Shown: positions 1-8,258, counted from the first letter of the stretch. The stretch is 64,000 nt of DNA from DATLMR01 sp964615905 (GCA_964615905.1 CAZTUB010000003.1:186001-250000); one strand, 5' to 3'. The notes: generated by a model from the sequence alone, not told the origin. Numbers and translations: made by a program.

Positions 1-795
1 CCCGTAGATGTCGTGAGTGTCCCCGTTCTGCGCGTTCACGTCGAAACCGTTAACGTCATCGACAAACCCGTTGTGGTCGTCGTCTATCGCGTTACCGGCG
101 ATCTCGCCGGGGTTTGTGTAGATATTGGCCGCGAGGTCCGGGTGTGTGCGGTCAATACCCGTGTCGGTCACCGCCACCAGGACGTTTGCGCTCCCGGTTG
201 TGACGTCCCACGCCGCCGGGGCCTTTATGTCCGCGCTCGGCGTGGAAGGAAACCCGCCGACATCGCCCCCAAGATTATTGAGCCCCCATTGCACATTGAA
301 GTTCGGGTCGTCAGGGATGACCGTGCCGGGCTTGATTAAATAATTGGGCTCGGCGTACTCGACAGAGCCTGACCGCTCAAGCTCCGCGATGATCGGAGCT
401 ATGTCGGTCTCTTTACCGAATTCGAGCACGAAGACGCGGTCCAGCCCGCGACTGGAGATTATCTGGCCGAGCCCGTTATCGCGCCCTCCCTCGCCTGTAT
501 GTTGAGCGAGCGCCTCTACACGGTTCGCCGTCGCGCCGCCCGCCCGCTCGGCTACCGAGTCAAGGATGACCGACAGCCGGGCTGACAACTGCTCGCCGTC
601 TCTCGCGCGCGCAGTTGATTGCGCTGCGTCTTGTGTGGTCGGTGTCGGCTTCGCCTTGAGCTTAACTATCACCTGGCCGCGAGCGTAATTGCGTATGCGC
701 ACCGCGTCAGGATTGCCCGCCGTCGCTCGCATTTGAGGCAGAGCCACGGTCAGACCGAAGGTAAGGGCGAGGAGTAGGATTCTCAGTTTTTGCAT
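1..795 (-). CDS. Secreted subtilisin-like S8 peptidase, N-terminal part (cut by window edge)
   Basis: The minus strand reads open from an ATG at 795 to the window edge, giving 265 residues. Residues 1-27 look like a signal peptide (basic start, hydrophobic core, then ATAG). Residues 40-156 resemble the propeptide of fervidolysin-type subtilases, ending in VEYAEPNYLIKPG. The catalytic domain follows with NVQWGLNN and the catalytic Asp211 in VAVTDTGID. An Asp-rich stretch (IDDDHNGFVDDVNGFD, 237-252) is typical of the calcium-binding insert found just before the catalytic His in this family. The His and Ser lie beyond the window. The enzyme is probably an exported serine endopeptidase. I see no good Shine-Dalgarno sequence, so the start rests on the signal peptide. 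Confidence 0.88.
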   Translation of the reverse strand, partial: MQKLRILLLALTFGLTVALPQMRATAGNPDAVRIRNYARGQVIVKLKAKPTPTTQDAAQSTARARDGEQLSARLSVILDSVAERAGGATANRVEALAQHTGEGGRDNGLGQIISSRGLDRVFVLEFGKETDIAPIIAELERSGSVEYAEPNYLIKPGTVIPDDPNFNVQWGLNNLGGDVGGFPSTPSADIKAPAAWDVTTGSANVLVAVTDTGIDRTHPDLAANIYTNPGEIAGNAIDDDHNGFVDDVNGFDVNAQNGDTHDIYG

Positions 796-880
796 AAGTC
801 TACAGCGCACAAATATATGATGGGCAAGCTTTGCTTATACCCGAACCGGGTGCCTTTTTCAATACTCAAATAACATAAGG

Positions 881-977
881 GAGGTGACAAGTGACGGGTG
901 ACAAGTGACAAGTAAGGACCGGACGCGGCTTTGATCTTTTCCTCCATCTTGTCACTTGTCACTCGTCACTGTTTACT
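881..977. repeat. Heptamer hairpin element, copy 1
   Basis: Left arm 884-913 is tandem GTGACAA-type heptamers; right arm 948-976 is the complementary TTGTCAC series ending in GTTTAC. The roughly 35-nt centre is variable. It lies just past the stop of the XRE regulator gene and upstream of the S8 peptidase start. See copies at 2480, 5871, 36004, 39536 and 46493. Confidence 0.85.
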
Positions 978-978
978 T

Positions 979-2460
979 TTAGACAAGCGAGTCGAGTGCT
1001 TGCTCGACTTCGCGGCGTGTGCGTTGCAATTCCAGCAGGAAGGGGGGCGCGACACGGTCGGCGCATTCATCCGTGAGCCGGCACCGCTCGCAGGTCCCGT
1101 TTATGTCGAGCCGCGTTATTGCAGGGTCGGAGGCGAACTTGACCGTTTGCTCGAATGTCTCGTCGCATTTGAAACCGAGCGACACGGACGAGGCGGCTGA
1201 AGGCGTGAGCGCGAGGCGTCGGGCCATGGCTATGCAGAGAAACCGCGCATCCGAATCGACAAATCGCGAGAGCTGCGCGTCTACCTTCGGCTTTGCCGCC
1301 TGCGCGCCGTTCGTCGCCCCGTGCTCGAAGTCGCCCAGTATCCGTATCGCAAGCCAGCGGCGGCAGTAATGCTCGTTGACGCCCGTCCCGCCCGGTATCA
1401 AGACCTGCGACATATTCAGGTGCTTGACCAGACGGTAAGCGCCGTTTTCGCGGTTGAACCTGAGAAAATGCATCTTCATGCCGAAGTTCTGCGGCAGCAG
1501 CTCGGTCAGACGGTACATGAATATTTCCGGCGTCACTTCGTAGCGGTCCAGAAAGCCGCGAAACCTTTCAGGCTGCCAGCTATCGAGCGCGAAGAAGTCG
1601 CTGATGTCTCGAAGCACGCGCTCGCGGTTTATCAAAAGCGCCCCGGCAAAATATGAAGCCTTGAAATCGTTTAGCACCTGCTCGAACGAATCTACGCGTT
1701 CGGGCGCGGAAGTCATCGCGCGCTCTTTGATTCCCAGCACCTCGTAGCCGATCTCGCGGGCCAGTATAAACTTCCGCTGAAACTCCGACAGCGCCGGGTT
1801 CATGAGCAAAAGCGGCTGCGCCTTCTTCTTTGTGACGAGCACCGAGCGGAAGTGATTTAGACGCGGGTGGTCGCCAAGCCTCGAATCGTCGAGCCGGTAA
1901 TTGAACCTCGAAACGATCATCTCGACCAGCGCCTCGTAGCGTGGCGTGGGCTCGTCGCCTATCCCGGCCCCGCGCGCGAAATCGCGCGCAGCCCGCTCCA
2001 GTTCCGGGAAGTAATTTTCATTCAACTCTTGATAAGAGCGGAGCGCGGAGCGGAAAAGGTGCTCGACGCCGATGTTGTACTGCTCCGCAATGCCTATCAA
2101 CGCCTTGACGAGCGCGCTCGCTTCCGCGGGCTGGCGCGTCATAAGCTCTACAAGCTCCGCGGGCGAGATGCCGAACAGGTGATAAGGGAAGTTGTGCAGC
2201 ACGGGCGAAGCGAGAAATCCCGCGAGCGGGCTCAACTGCTCGTCGAGCCTGATCGAGACAAGGTCGTCGTAATTTCGCCCGAGGACTTCGGCCATGCGAG
2301 CGATCTTTTCGGCCTTCGGGTATTTCTTCCCGTGCTCTATCTCTGTCAGGTAGGATGTCGATAGACCGGATTGCTGGGCAAATCCCGTGAGCGAAAGCCC
2401 CGCCTGCTCGCGAAACTGCCTTAGCTTCATCCCGAAAATAACTTTATGGTTAAGCCCCAT
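979..2460 (-). CDS. XRE-family regulator with degenerate ImmA/IrrE domain (RamB/ScfR-like)
   Basis: A 493-residue DNA-binding protein. Residues about 10-65 form a Cro/C1-type helix-turn-helix (KLRQFREQAGLSL...STSYLTEIEHG). A middle region around 165-260 aligns with the ImmA/IrrE (DUF955) fold, but the usual HExxH zinc motif is replaced by LAREIGYE at 233-240, so peptidase activity is unlikely. The C-terminus carries a cysteine group (FKCDET, then GTCERCRLTDEC) typical of short-chain fatty-acyl regulators such as RamB. Such proteins regulate acyl-CoA (acetate, propionate, glyoxylate) metabolism; the target here is unknown. The start is the ATG at 2460, preceded by TAAGGGA; an upstream TTG at 2463 is less likely. 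The stop lies right beside heptamer hairpin copy 1. Confidence 0.85.
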   Translation of the reverse strand: MGLNHKVIFGMKLRQFREQAGLSLTGFAQQSGLSTSYLTEIEHGKKYPKAEKIARMAEVLGRNYDDLVSIRLDEQLSPLAGFLASPVLHNFPYHLFGISPAELVELMTRQPAEASALVKALIGIAEQYNIGVEHLFRSALRSYQELNENYFPELERAARDFARGAGIGDEPTPRYEALVEMIVSRFNYRLDDSRLGDHPRLNHFRSVLVTKKKAQPLLLMNPALSEFQRKFILAREIGYEVLGIKERAMTSAPERVDSFEQVLNDFKASYFAGALLINRERVLRDISDFFALDSWQPERFRGFLDRYEVTPEIFMYRLTELLPQNFGMKMHFLRFNRENGAYRLVKHLNMSQVLIPGGTGVNEHYCRRWLAIRILGDFEHGATNGAQAAKPKVDAQLSRFVDSDARFLCIAMARRLALTPSAASSVSLGFKCDETFEQTVKFASDPAITRLDINGTCERCRLTDECADRVAPPFLLELQRTRREVEQALDSLV

Positions 2461-2479
2461 CAAATTCCCTTACCTGAAC

Positions 2480-2616
2480 AAGTAAACCGTAAACAGCCAC
2501 AGGTGACAAGTGGTTGGGAAGAGGTGACAAGTAAGCAGTGACAAGTGACAAGAAAGAGGAAATCAGTCAGGCGCTTCTCTCCTTCTTGTCACTTGTCACT
2601 GTTTACTTGTCACTTC
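2480..2616. repeat. Heptamer hairpin element, copy 2
   Basis: Left side 2480-2552 holds AGTAAACCGTAAACAG followed by several GTGACAA-type units; right arm 2585-2616 holds the complementary TTGTCAC/GTTTACTTGTCAC series. The element lies between the XRE start and the LysR stop, and the LysR stop codon (2596-2598) is inside the right arm. Confidence 0.85.
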
Positions 2617-3495
2617 TTTCCCGTCTTCAAACAGTCCCAGAAAAGCGCGCGCGGCGTGCGACTGGTAGCGGTCCTTGCGATAGACGAGCCCCAGTTGCCG
2701 CTGAAACTTTGCGCCCTGTATCCTGAGCGTTGCGAGCGACCCGTCTTCTATCTCTTTATCTATGCAGAGTCTCGGCACGATAGAGATGCCCATGCCGATT
2801 GACACGAACCTTTTTATGGTCTCTATAGAGGCAAGCTCCATCGTGACCTTGATCCTGACGCCGCCGTCGCTGAAGTGCTTGACCAGCCGCTCGCGCGTCG
2901 TCGTCCCGACCTTGTGGAGGATGAAAGGCTCGTCGGCAAGCTCCTGCATGCGAACGCTGCGGCGCGAAGCGAGCGGGTGATCGGGGCCGACGATCAACGC
3001 GAGGTCGTCTTTGTGAATGTTGAGCCTGACGAGCCTTGCGTCGTGCACGGGGAGCGTGACTATCCCGAAATCGAGCGTCCCTTCGACGATCTTGTCGATG
3101 ATGTTGCGCGAAATGGCGCGCTGTATGTCGACCTGCACCTGCGGGTACTGGCGTTTGAAAGAGGCTAAGACGTGCGGCAACAGGTAAAGACAGGTTGTCT
3201 CGTTTGCGCCCAGGCTGAGCGTCCCGCGACTCAGGCCGCGCATCTCGCCTATGGCGAGCGCGGCTTCGTCTCTGAGCCTGAGCAGCCGCCTGCCATAATC
3301 GATCATCAGATCGCCCGCCGCCGTAAGCCTTATCGACTTGCCCAGGCGGTCAAAGAGGTGCTCGCCCAGCTCGTCTTCGAGCAGCTTGACGGCCGAGCTG
3401 ACGGCAGGCTGAGTGCGACCGAGGCGGCGGCCCGCCCGCGAAAAACTCTTCTCCTCCGCAACCGCCAGAAATACCTCTACCTGCCATAGCTCCAC
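2596..3495 (-). CDS. LysR-family transcriptional regulator, divergent from glnA
   Basis: A 299-residue regulator with an N-terminal winged helix-turn-helix at 1-60 (FLAVAEEKSFSRAGRRLG, QPAVSSAVKLLEDELG) and a periplasmic-binding-like effector domain from about 87 to 290. Length is normal for LysR proteins. The start is GTG at 3495 (MELWQ...), with AAGGGGG about 9 nt upstream. It is transcribed away from glutamine synthetase across a 153-bp AT-rich spacer containing a T-N11-A type palindrome, which is the usual LysR arrangement for self-repression and control of the divergent gene. Regulation of nitrogen assimilation is therefore inferred. The last residues (VTSKQ) and the TGA stop are encoded by the heptamer repeat, so the native C-terminus may have been altered. 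Confidence 0.93.
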   Translation of the reverse strand: MELWQVEVFLAVAEEKSFSRAGRRLGRTQPAVSSAVKLLEDELGEHLFDRLGKSIRLTAAGDLMIDYGRRLLRLRDEAALAIGEMRGLSRGTLSLGANETTCLYLLPHVLASFKRQYPQVQVDIQRAISRNIIDKIVEGTLDFGIVTLPVHDARLVRLNIHKDDLALIVGPDHPLASRRSVRMQELADEPFILHKVGTTTRERLVKHFSDGGVRIKVTMELASIETIKRFVSIGMGISIVPRLCIDKEIEDGSLATLRIQGAKFQRQLGLVYRKDRYQSHAARAFLGLFEDGKEVTSKQ

Positions 3496-3521
3496 GGGCC
3501 GCGCCCCCTTTTTAGGAATAA

Positions 3522-3550
3522 ATAATTTTTATACTTAGCATAAAAATAAT
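3522..3550. promoter_or_regulatory. Palindromic LysR-type operator between LysR gene and glnA
   Basis: An inverted repeat with arms 3522-3532 and 3540-3550 (10 of 11 positions complementary) around the spacer ACTTAGC, in an otherwise AT-rich intergenic stretch. The core TTATACTTAGCATAA fits the T-N11-A consensus for LysR boxes. It is placed to control both divergent genes. Binding has not been shown. Confidence 0.6.
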
Positions 3551-3648
3551 AGATTTTACAAATTCAGGTGATAGTAGTAGAAGTTGATTCGAGTTTCCCG
3601 AACCCGGTACTTATGACATTAAAAACCAGAATCGAAAAGGAGAACGCT

Positions 3649-5067
3649 ATGAGCGGAGAAGACGCGCTAAAGTTTGCGGCCGACGAGAAGGCTGAGTTTG
3701 TAGACGTTCGGTTTACAGACCTGCTCGGCCAGTGGCATCACCTGACCATTCCTATAGAAGAGTTCGGCCCCTCGAACTTTGAAGACGGCGTCGGGTTCGA
3801 CGCGTCGAGCCTGAGAGGCTGGGCGGCGATAAACGAGTCGGACATGATATTGATCCCGGACGCATCGCGGTACTGGATCGACCCGTTCATGCAGCCCAGG
3901 ACGCTCTGTTTGATCGCGAGCGTATTCGACCCGCTCACCAAAGAAGGTTACTGGCTGGACCCGCGAGCCGTGGCAGAGCGCGCGGAAAATTATCTGAGAT
4001 TCACAGGGATAGGCGATATTGCATACTTTGGCCCCGAGGCCGAGTTCTTCATATTTGACAAGGTATCTTTTCACAACGAAGGCCACACTTCGGGTTATTC
4101 GGTCGATTCGATGGAAGGCCCGTGGAATACCTCATCCGAGCGCGGCGGCTCAAACGGTCACGGCTATCACATAAGACCGAAGGAAGGATACGTGCCGCTT
4201 CCGCCGCTCGATTCAATATCAAATCTGCGGTCGGAGATAGCCGGTCTGCTCAGGCAAGCGGGCATATCTGTCGAGTGTCACCACCACGAAGTGGCGACAG
4301 GCGGGCAGTGCGAGATAGATTTCCGCTACGACCGCTTAAAGCAAACCGCCGATAACCTCATGGTCTTCAAGTACACGGTCAAGAACGCGGCTATGCGAGC
4401 GGGCAAGGCGGCGACCTTCATGCCCAAGCCGATCTACGGCGACAACGGCAACGGGATGCACTGTCACCAGTCGATATGGAAAGACGGCAAGCCGCTGTTT
4501 GCCGGCGACGGCTACGCGGGACTCTCCGAGATGGCGCTCCATTACATAGGCGGGCTGCTCAAGCACGCGCGCGCGATAGCCGCTTTCGCCGCCCCGACCA
4601 CGAACAGCTACAAGCGGCTCGTGCCCGGTTTTGAAGCGCCCGTCAACCTCGCCTATTCGAGCCGCAACCGCTCGGCTGCCGTGCGCATACCGATGTACTC
4701 GCAGAGCCCTAAGGCCAAGCGGCTTGAGTTCCGCCCGCCCGACCCTTCGTGCAACCCGTACATAGCCTTTGCGGCGATGCTGATGGCGGGACTCGACGGC
4801 ATACAAAACAGGATTGATCCGGGCGAGCCGCTCGATAAAGACATATACGATCTTTCGGCGGAAGAGTTGAGGGACGTGCCTTCGATGCCCGGCTCGCTCG
4901 ACGAGAGCCTGCGCGCTATCGAAGAAGACCACGAGTTCCTGCTGCATAATGACGTGTTCAGCCGAGGGCTGATCGAGCGGTGGATCGACTACAAACGCAA
5001 AAACGAAATAAACCCGGTTCGCATGCGACCGCATCCTGTAGAGTTCTCCATGTACTTCGACATTTGA
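3649..5067 (+). CDS. glnA: Glutamine synthetase, type I
   Basis: Makes glutamine from glutamate, ammonia and ATP in the cytoplasm; this family forms dodecamers. The 472-residue product matches GSI length. Visible motifs are the beta-grasp start (EFVDVRFTDLLGQWH), the metal-site FGPEAEFFIFD, the ATP/glutamate region NGNGMHCHQSIWKDGK, the NSYKRLVPGFEAPV loop, SRNRSAAVRIP and DPSCNPY. DKDIYDLSAEEL near the C-terminus is equivalent to the adenylylation site of enterobacterial GS, so covalent control by GlnE is possible. The open frame extends to GTG 3568, but the ATG at 3649 has AAAAGGAGA 5-12 nt upstream and gives the standard N-terminus. A strong terminator follows. The divergent LysR regulator probably controls it. 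Confidence 0.97.
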   Translation: MSGEDALKFAADEKAEFVDVRFTDLLGQWHHLTIPIEEFGPSNFEDGVGFDASSLRGWAAINESDMILIPDASRYWIDPFMQPRTLCLIASVFDPLTKEGYWLDPRAVAERAENYLRFTGIGDIAYFGPEAEFFIFDKVSFHNEGHTSGYSVDSMEGPWNTSSERGGSNGHGYHIRPKEGYVPLPPLDSISNLRSEIAGLLRQAGISVECHHHEVATGGQCEIDFRYDRLKQTADNLMVFKYTVKNAAMRAGKAATFMPKPIYGDNGNGMHCHQSIWKDGKPLFAGDGYAGLSEMALHYIGGLLKHARAIAAFAAPTTNSYKRLVPGFEAPVNLAYSSRNRSAAVRIPMYSQSPKAKRLEFRPPDPSCNPYIAFAAMLMAGLDGIQNRIDPGEPLDKDIYDLSAEELRDVPSMPGSLDESLRAIEEDHEFLLHNDVFSRGLIERWIDYKRKNEINPVRMRPHPVEFSMYFDI

Positions 5068-5073
5068 CGTACA

Positions 5074-5105
5074 GGCGGGATGACGCGGTGTCATCCCGCC
5101 TTTTA
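5074..5105 (+). terminator. Rho-independent terminator of glnA
   Basis: A perfect 11-bp stem, GGCGGGATGAC (5074-5084) with GTCATCCCGCC (5090-5100), a 5-nt loop, then TTTTAT. It lies 7 nt after the glnA stop and also separates glnA from the convergent gene at 5113. Confidence 0.92.
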
Positions 5106-5112
5106 TCTATGC

Positions 5113-5748
5113 TCAGCTCTCGGCCATCTCGATACGGTCGATTATTTTATAGACAAGCGTTGTGATGAGCGCGGCGACAATGATCCCTGCCAGGTCCCAT
5201 TGCAGGTCGTTGGCAGAGTCCTGCGGGGTCCACAATCTCTTTCCGTCAAAGAAAAGCTCGTCCCACAGCTCAAGGATTTCATAGTAAGCGCAGAAGGCGA
5301 AGGTGGTCGTCACGGAGAGAAATGCCGTGAGGTCGAGCGGCAGCCTGATGCCGAACCGCCTCGTCGTTTCGCGAAGCAGCCACATCGCGGGCGGGAGCGA
5401 AAACCCCGACCCTAAAAGGTGCGACATCTCGTCGTATTCGACAGAGCCTATGCGAAAATTGCCGTACAGTTGAAAGAAGTTGCCGAAGACATCGACCCCG
5501 ACCGCCGCCGCCAGAAAAAAGACTATCAGCGCGGGCGGCTTCAGCTTGTAGCGAAACCGAAAATAGCAATAAAAGGCCGCGATCAGCCCGGCCGTGTAGA
5601 GCGCGTTGTTTTCGACTTCTCTGTAAGGCAATCTTATGAGCAGCGCCGACTTGCCTACAAAGACGATTATGCTGAAGATCAGAAACTCGCGCTCCCTGAA
5701 GGCGCGTTTCCAGGTTGACTCTTGTATCACATCAGCCGTTTGAGCCAT
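5113..5748 (-). CDS. Inner-membrane protein of the YjdF/DUF2238 type
   Basis: A 211-residue protein with about five or six membrane segments (for example LIFSIIVFVGKSALLI near 24-40, ALIVFFLAAAVGVDVF near 74-90, and a last one near 185-200). Between segments are conserved acidic and histidine residues (YDEMSHLLGSG; YEILELWDELF; PQDSANDLQWDLAG) that match the YjdF/DUF2238 pattern. That family has no firmly assigned reaction. The start ATG at 5748 has AAGAGGATA upstream. The gene is convergent with glnA and divergent from the EEP hydrolase, with heptamer hairpin copy 3 in the divergent spacer. The family call is by motif pattern only. Confidence 0.72.
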   Translation of the reverse strand: MAQTADVIQESTWKRAFREREFLIFSIIVFVGKSALLIRLPYREVENNALYTAGLIAAFYCYFRFRYKLKPPALIVFFLAAAVGVDVFGNFFQLYGNFRIGSVEYDEMSHLLGSGFSLPPAMWLLRETTRRFGIRLPLDLTAFLSVTTTFAFCAYYEILELWDELFFDGKRLWTPQDSANDLQWDLAGIIVAALITTLVYKIIDRIEMAES

Positions 5749-5870
5749 TAACGTATCCTCTTATCCGAAGGATTGGCACATAATCTGGTGAGAGAATACC
5801 AAAAACGATGCGAACGCGCGCCCGCTTAGAGTATGCTTTCGGCGGCGGCGTTGCTTCAGAATTGTATTAA

Positions 5871-5965
5871 CGTGAACCGCGAACCGTAAACCGTGACAAG
5901 CCGGAGGAGAGTACCAAACCGCGCAGCTCTCTTCTCTTGTCGCGGTTTACGGTTCACGGTTCACG
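5871..5965. repeat. Heptamer hairpin element, copy 3 (CCGTGAA/CCGTAAA variant)
   Basis: Arms 5871-5900 and 5935-5965 are complementary at about 28 of 30 positions and consist of heptamers CCGTGAA, CCGCGAA, CCGTAAA and GTGACAAG. The centre also contains GGAGAG...CTCTC. The element sits between divergent genes, and its right end is 3 nt from the ribosome binding site of the gene at 5978. Confidence 0.88.
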
Positions 5966-5977
5966 ACGGGAGGCGAG

Positions 5978-7168
5978 TTGGGCGATTATTCGAACGATAA
6001 CCGGCACCTGATCGAGAACCTGAAAAACTTCGAGACTTTCGACGAGCTCCGCCGCTCGGATGCGTACTCTAAGCACGCTTCCGACCTGGACAGACTATTC
6101 AACGAGCCGAAAGTTTATCGCTCGCCCGGCGCGAGCCCGCGCCTGACGGACTTTCTGCGCGTGGTCGAATGGAACATCGAGCGCGGCACACGCTTTGACG
6201 GCATAGTCGAAACGCTCAACACTCACCCCGTGCTCTCGCTCGCGGACCTGCTGATGCTCAACGAGCTTGACTGCGGCATGGTGCGTTCGGGAAACAGAAA
6301 CGTTGCGCTTGAGCTGAGCCGGTCTATCGGGGCGCACGCCGTCTACGCGGTCGAATACCTTGAGTTTACGAAAGGGGTGGGCGAAGAGCTGAACCTTCCG
6401 GGCGAAAACACCGCCGCGCTCCACGGAAACGCCGTCTTGACCCGACGCCCTTTCTCACGCCCGCAAATAATTCGCCTGCCCAGATGCGAAAACAATTTCG
6501 AGAGCGCCGAAAAGCGGCTGGGCGGTCGCGTAGGCATTATGATCGATGTCGATCTAGGCGGAGCCGCGCTCACGGCGACCAGCACTCACCTTGATGTGGT
6601 CAACACGCCGCGCTGCCGGGCCACGCAGATGCGCGCCTTTCTCGAAGCAATCGAAGCGAGGTCGAAAGGGCGCGAGGCGGTCATCTTTGGCGGCGACTTG
6701 AACACGCATACCTTCGCGCGCGGCACCCGCTGGCGCACGCTCAAAAGCACCGCGAAAATTTTAGCGAGCGATCAGGAAAGGCTCGCACGCAAGCTGCTCG
6801 ACCCCGAAACGAGAGAGCCCGCGTTAAGAGAGTTTGCGCGGTTCGGCTACGACCTCGAACAGTTCAACGACCGCAGCGCGACAAGCCGCACGATAGTCTC
6901 AAGGTTAAGCGATGCGAGCAAGCTGCCACGGTTTATCAACCGGTGGGTGATGCGAAGGGTTCCGCCTGCGGGGCTGCTGCTTGAGTTTCGGCTTGACTGG
7001 CTGGCAGCGCGCGGGCTCAGAGCGCTGAAGGCGGGCGAGGTAACCGATTCAAAGACGGGCGCGCCGAGCGTCAGCCCGCAAACCTTTACGGGGCTCACGC
7101 ACAACGGCGCGCCTTTGTCCGACCACGACCCCGTGGTGGTTGATATAGAAGTCGGGGTCCGGCCTTGA
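5978..7168 (+). CDS. Endonuclease/exonuclease/phosphatase (EEP) family hydrolase
   Basis: A 396-residue cytoplasmic protein (no signal peptide) with the EEP catalytic motifs in order: VVEWNIERG (metal Asn), LNELDCG (metal Glu), HGNAVLTRR, STHLDVV, GGDLNTH, RLDWLAARG and the terminal SDHDPVVVD. These residues form the Mg-dependent phosphodiesterase or phosphatase centre seen in DNase I, exonuclease III and inositol phosphatases. The substrate cannot be read from sequence. The start is TTG at 5978, preceded by GGGAGGCGAG at ideal spacing; no ATG would keep the N-terminus. The gene lies 58 bp upstream of selD in the same direction, so they may be cotranscribed. Confidence 0.88.
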   Translation: MGDYSNDNRHLIENLKNFETFDELRRSDAYSKHASDLDRLFNEPKVYRSPGASPRLTDFLRVVEWNIERGTRFDGIVETLNTHPVLSLADLLMLNELDCGMVRSGNRNVALELSRSIGAHAVYAVEYLEFTKGVGEELNLPGENTAALHGNAVLTRRPFSRPQIIRLPRCENNFESAEKRLGGRVGIMIDVDLGGAALTATSTHLDVVNTPRCRATQMRAFLEAIEARSKGREAVIFGGDLNTHTFARGTRWRTLKSTAKILASDQERLARKLLDPETREPALREFARFGYDLEQFNDRSATSRTIVSRLSDASKLPRFINRWVMRRVPPAGLLLEFRLDWLAARGLRALKAGEVTDSKTGAPSVSPQTFTGLTHNGAPLSDHDPVVVDIEVGVRP

Positions 7169-7226
7169 GCCCACGGCTTGCGCGAGCAACGCGGCCGACT
7201 TTATGCTCGTAGCTGAGGTGACAAGT

Positions 7227-8258
7227 ATGAGATTGACCGAGATGGTTTCGTGCGCGGGTTGAGCGGCTAAGCTTGCGCCGAGCGCGCTCGCGCAGGTCCT
7301 GCGCGGGCTACCCGCACAGCCGTTTGATGAGAATGTGATTGTCGGCTTTGACAAGGCTGACGACGCGGGAGTTTACCGCCTGCGCGAAGACCTTGCGCTT
7401 GTTCAGACGGTTGATTTCTTCACGCCGATAGTCGACGACCCGTTCGATTACGGTCGCATAGCCGCGCTCAACTCGATAAACGACGTCTGGGCGATGGGCG
7501 GCACACCTCTGACGGCGCTCGCGATAACCTGCTTTCCCAAAAAGGGCGTCGATTTCGAGATACTCGCAGAGATCATGCGAGGGGGGCTGTCGGTGCTCAC
7601 GGAAAACAACGTCCGCTTGCTCGGCGGCCACAGCGTAGATAACCAGCAGATCATGTTCGGCTATGCGGTGACAGGCTTGATAGACCCGCGCCGTGTGGCC
7701 GCCAACTCAGGCGCGCGCGCAGGCGACCTCATCATCTTAACCAAGCCGCTCGGCACAGGCATAATCTCTACCGGTATCAAGTTCGCCAAAACGTCACCGG
7801 AAACGGCTGCTGCCTCCATACGGACCATGTTGACGCCGAGCAGCCACGCGGCTTTGCTTATGCAAGAGTTCGACATCCGGGGCGCAACCGATGTGACGGG
7901 CTTCGCGCTCATAGGGCACGCCTGGGAGCTTGCCTGCGCAAGCAACGTGACCATAGAGATCGAAGCTGCGCGCGTGCCGCTTCTGCCGGGCGCGCTCGAT
8001 CTGGCCGAGGCCGGTCTGCTGACGAGCGGCGACAGAACCAACCGCGAGTATGTCGGCGCGGACGCAAGTATAGGCGAGAGCGTGTCAAAGGCAATGGGCC
8101 ATGTTCTTTATGATCCTCAGACCGCCGGCGGAATCCTTATCTGTGTCGCCGAGCCGCGCGCCGAAGCTTTGCTTGAGCGGCTCAAACAACACTACCCCCA
8201 GGCAAGCGTGATCGGTCGCACACGCGAGCGCGGGTCGCACTCCATCGTCGTCATCTGA
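7227..8258 (+). CDS. selD: Selenide, water dikinase (selenophosphate synthetase), selenocysteine-containing
   Basis: Makes selenophosphate from selenide and ATP, the selenium donor for selenocysteine and selenouridine. A normal caller would start at ATG 7335, but that would lack the catalytic N-terminus. Reading from ATG 7227 (GAGGTG 7 nt upstream) gives MRLTEMVSCAG-TGA-AAKLAP, in frame with the rest. The TGA (7260-7262, codon 12) falls exactly on the catalytic Cys/Sec of SelD and is followed at +3 by the essential Lys15 (UxxK). A SECIS-like hairpin follows. Other family motifs: GFDKADDAGVYRL, DVWAMGG, LLGGHSVDNQQ, TKPLGTGI, TDVTGFALIGHAWE and DPQTAGGIL. The full length is 343 residues, as expected. 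selA, selB and selC are not in the window. Confidence 0.94.
7260..7322 (+). promoter_or_regulatory. Bacterial SECIS-like element directing Sec insertion in selD
   Basis: Just after the UGA (7260-7262) lies a hairpin with arms 7286-7295 and 7299-7308 (10 pairs, one G-U) and the apical sequence GGTC within GCAGGTCCTGC. This resembles the SelB-binding loop of E. coli fdhF. About 33 nt separate UGA and loop, within the range known for bacterial SECIS elements. An outer CGGCT/AGCCG pairing (7264-7268 with 7318-7322) could extend the fold. Confidence 0.75.

Noticed and set aside
13..343. Plus-strand frames at the window start
   Set aside because: Antisense shadows of the truncated S8 peptidase, which has a catalytic Asp motif and signal peptide.
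881..976. Heptamer runs as a CRISPR array
   Set aside because: Units are 7 bp, contiguous and arranged as inverted arms, with no regular spacers and no cas genes.
7335..8258. selD starting at ATG 7335, or selD as a pseudogene with a premature stop
   Set aside because: The upstream sequence codes the conserved SelD N-terminus with UGA at the known Cys/Sec site and a SECIS-like hairpin, so selenocysteine is the simpler explanation.
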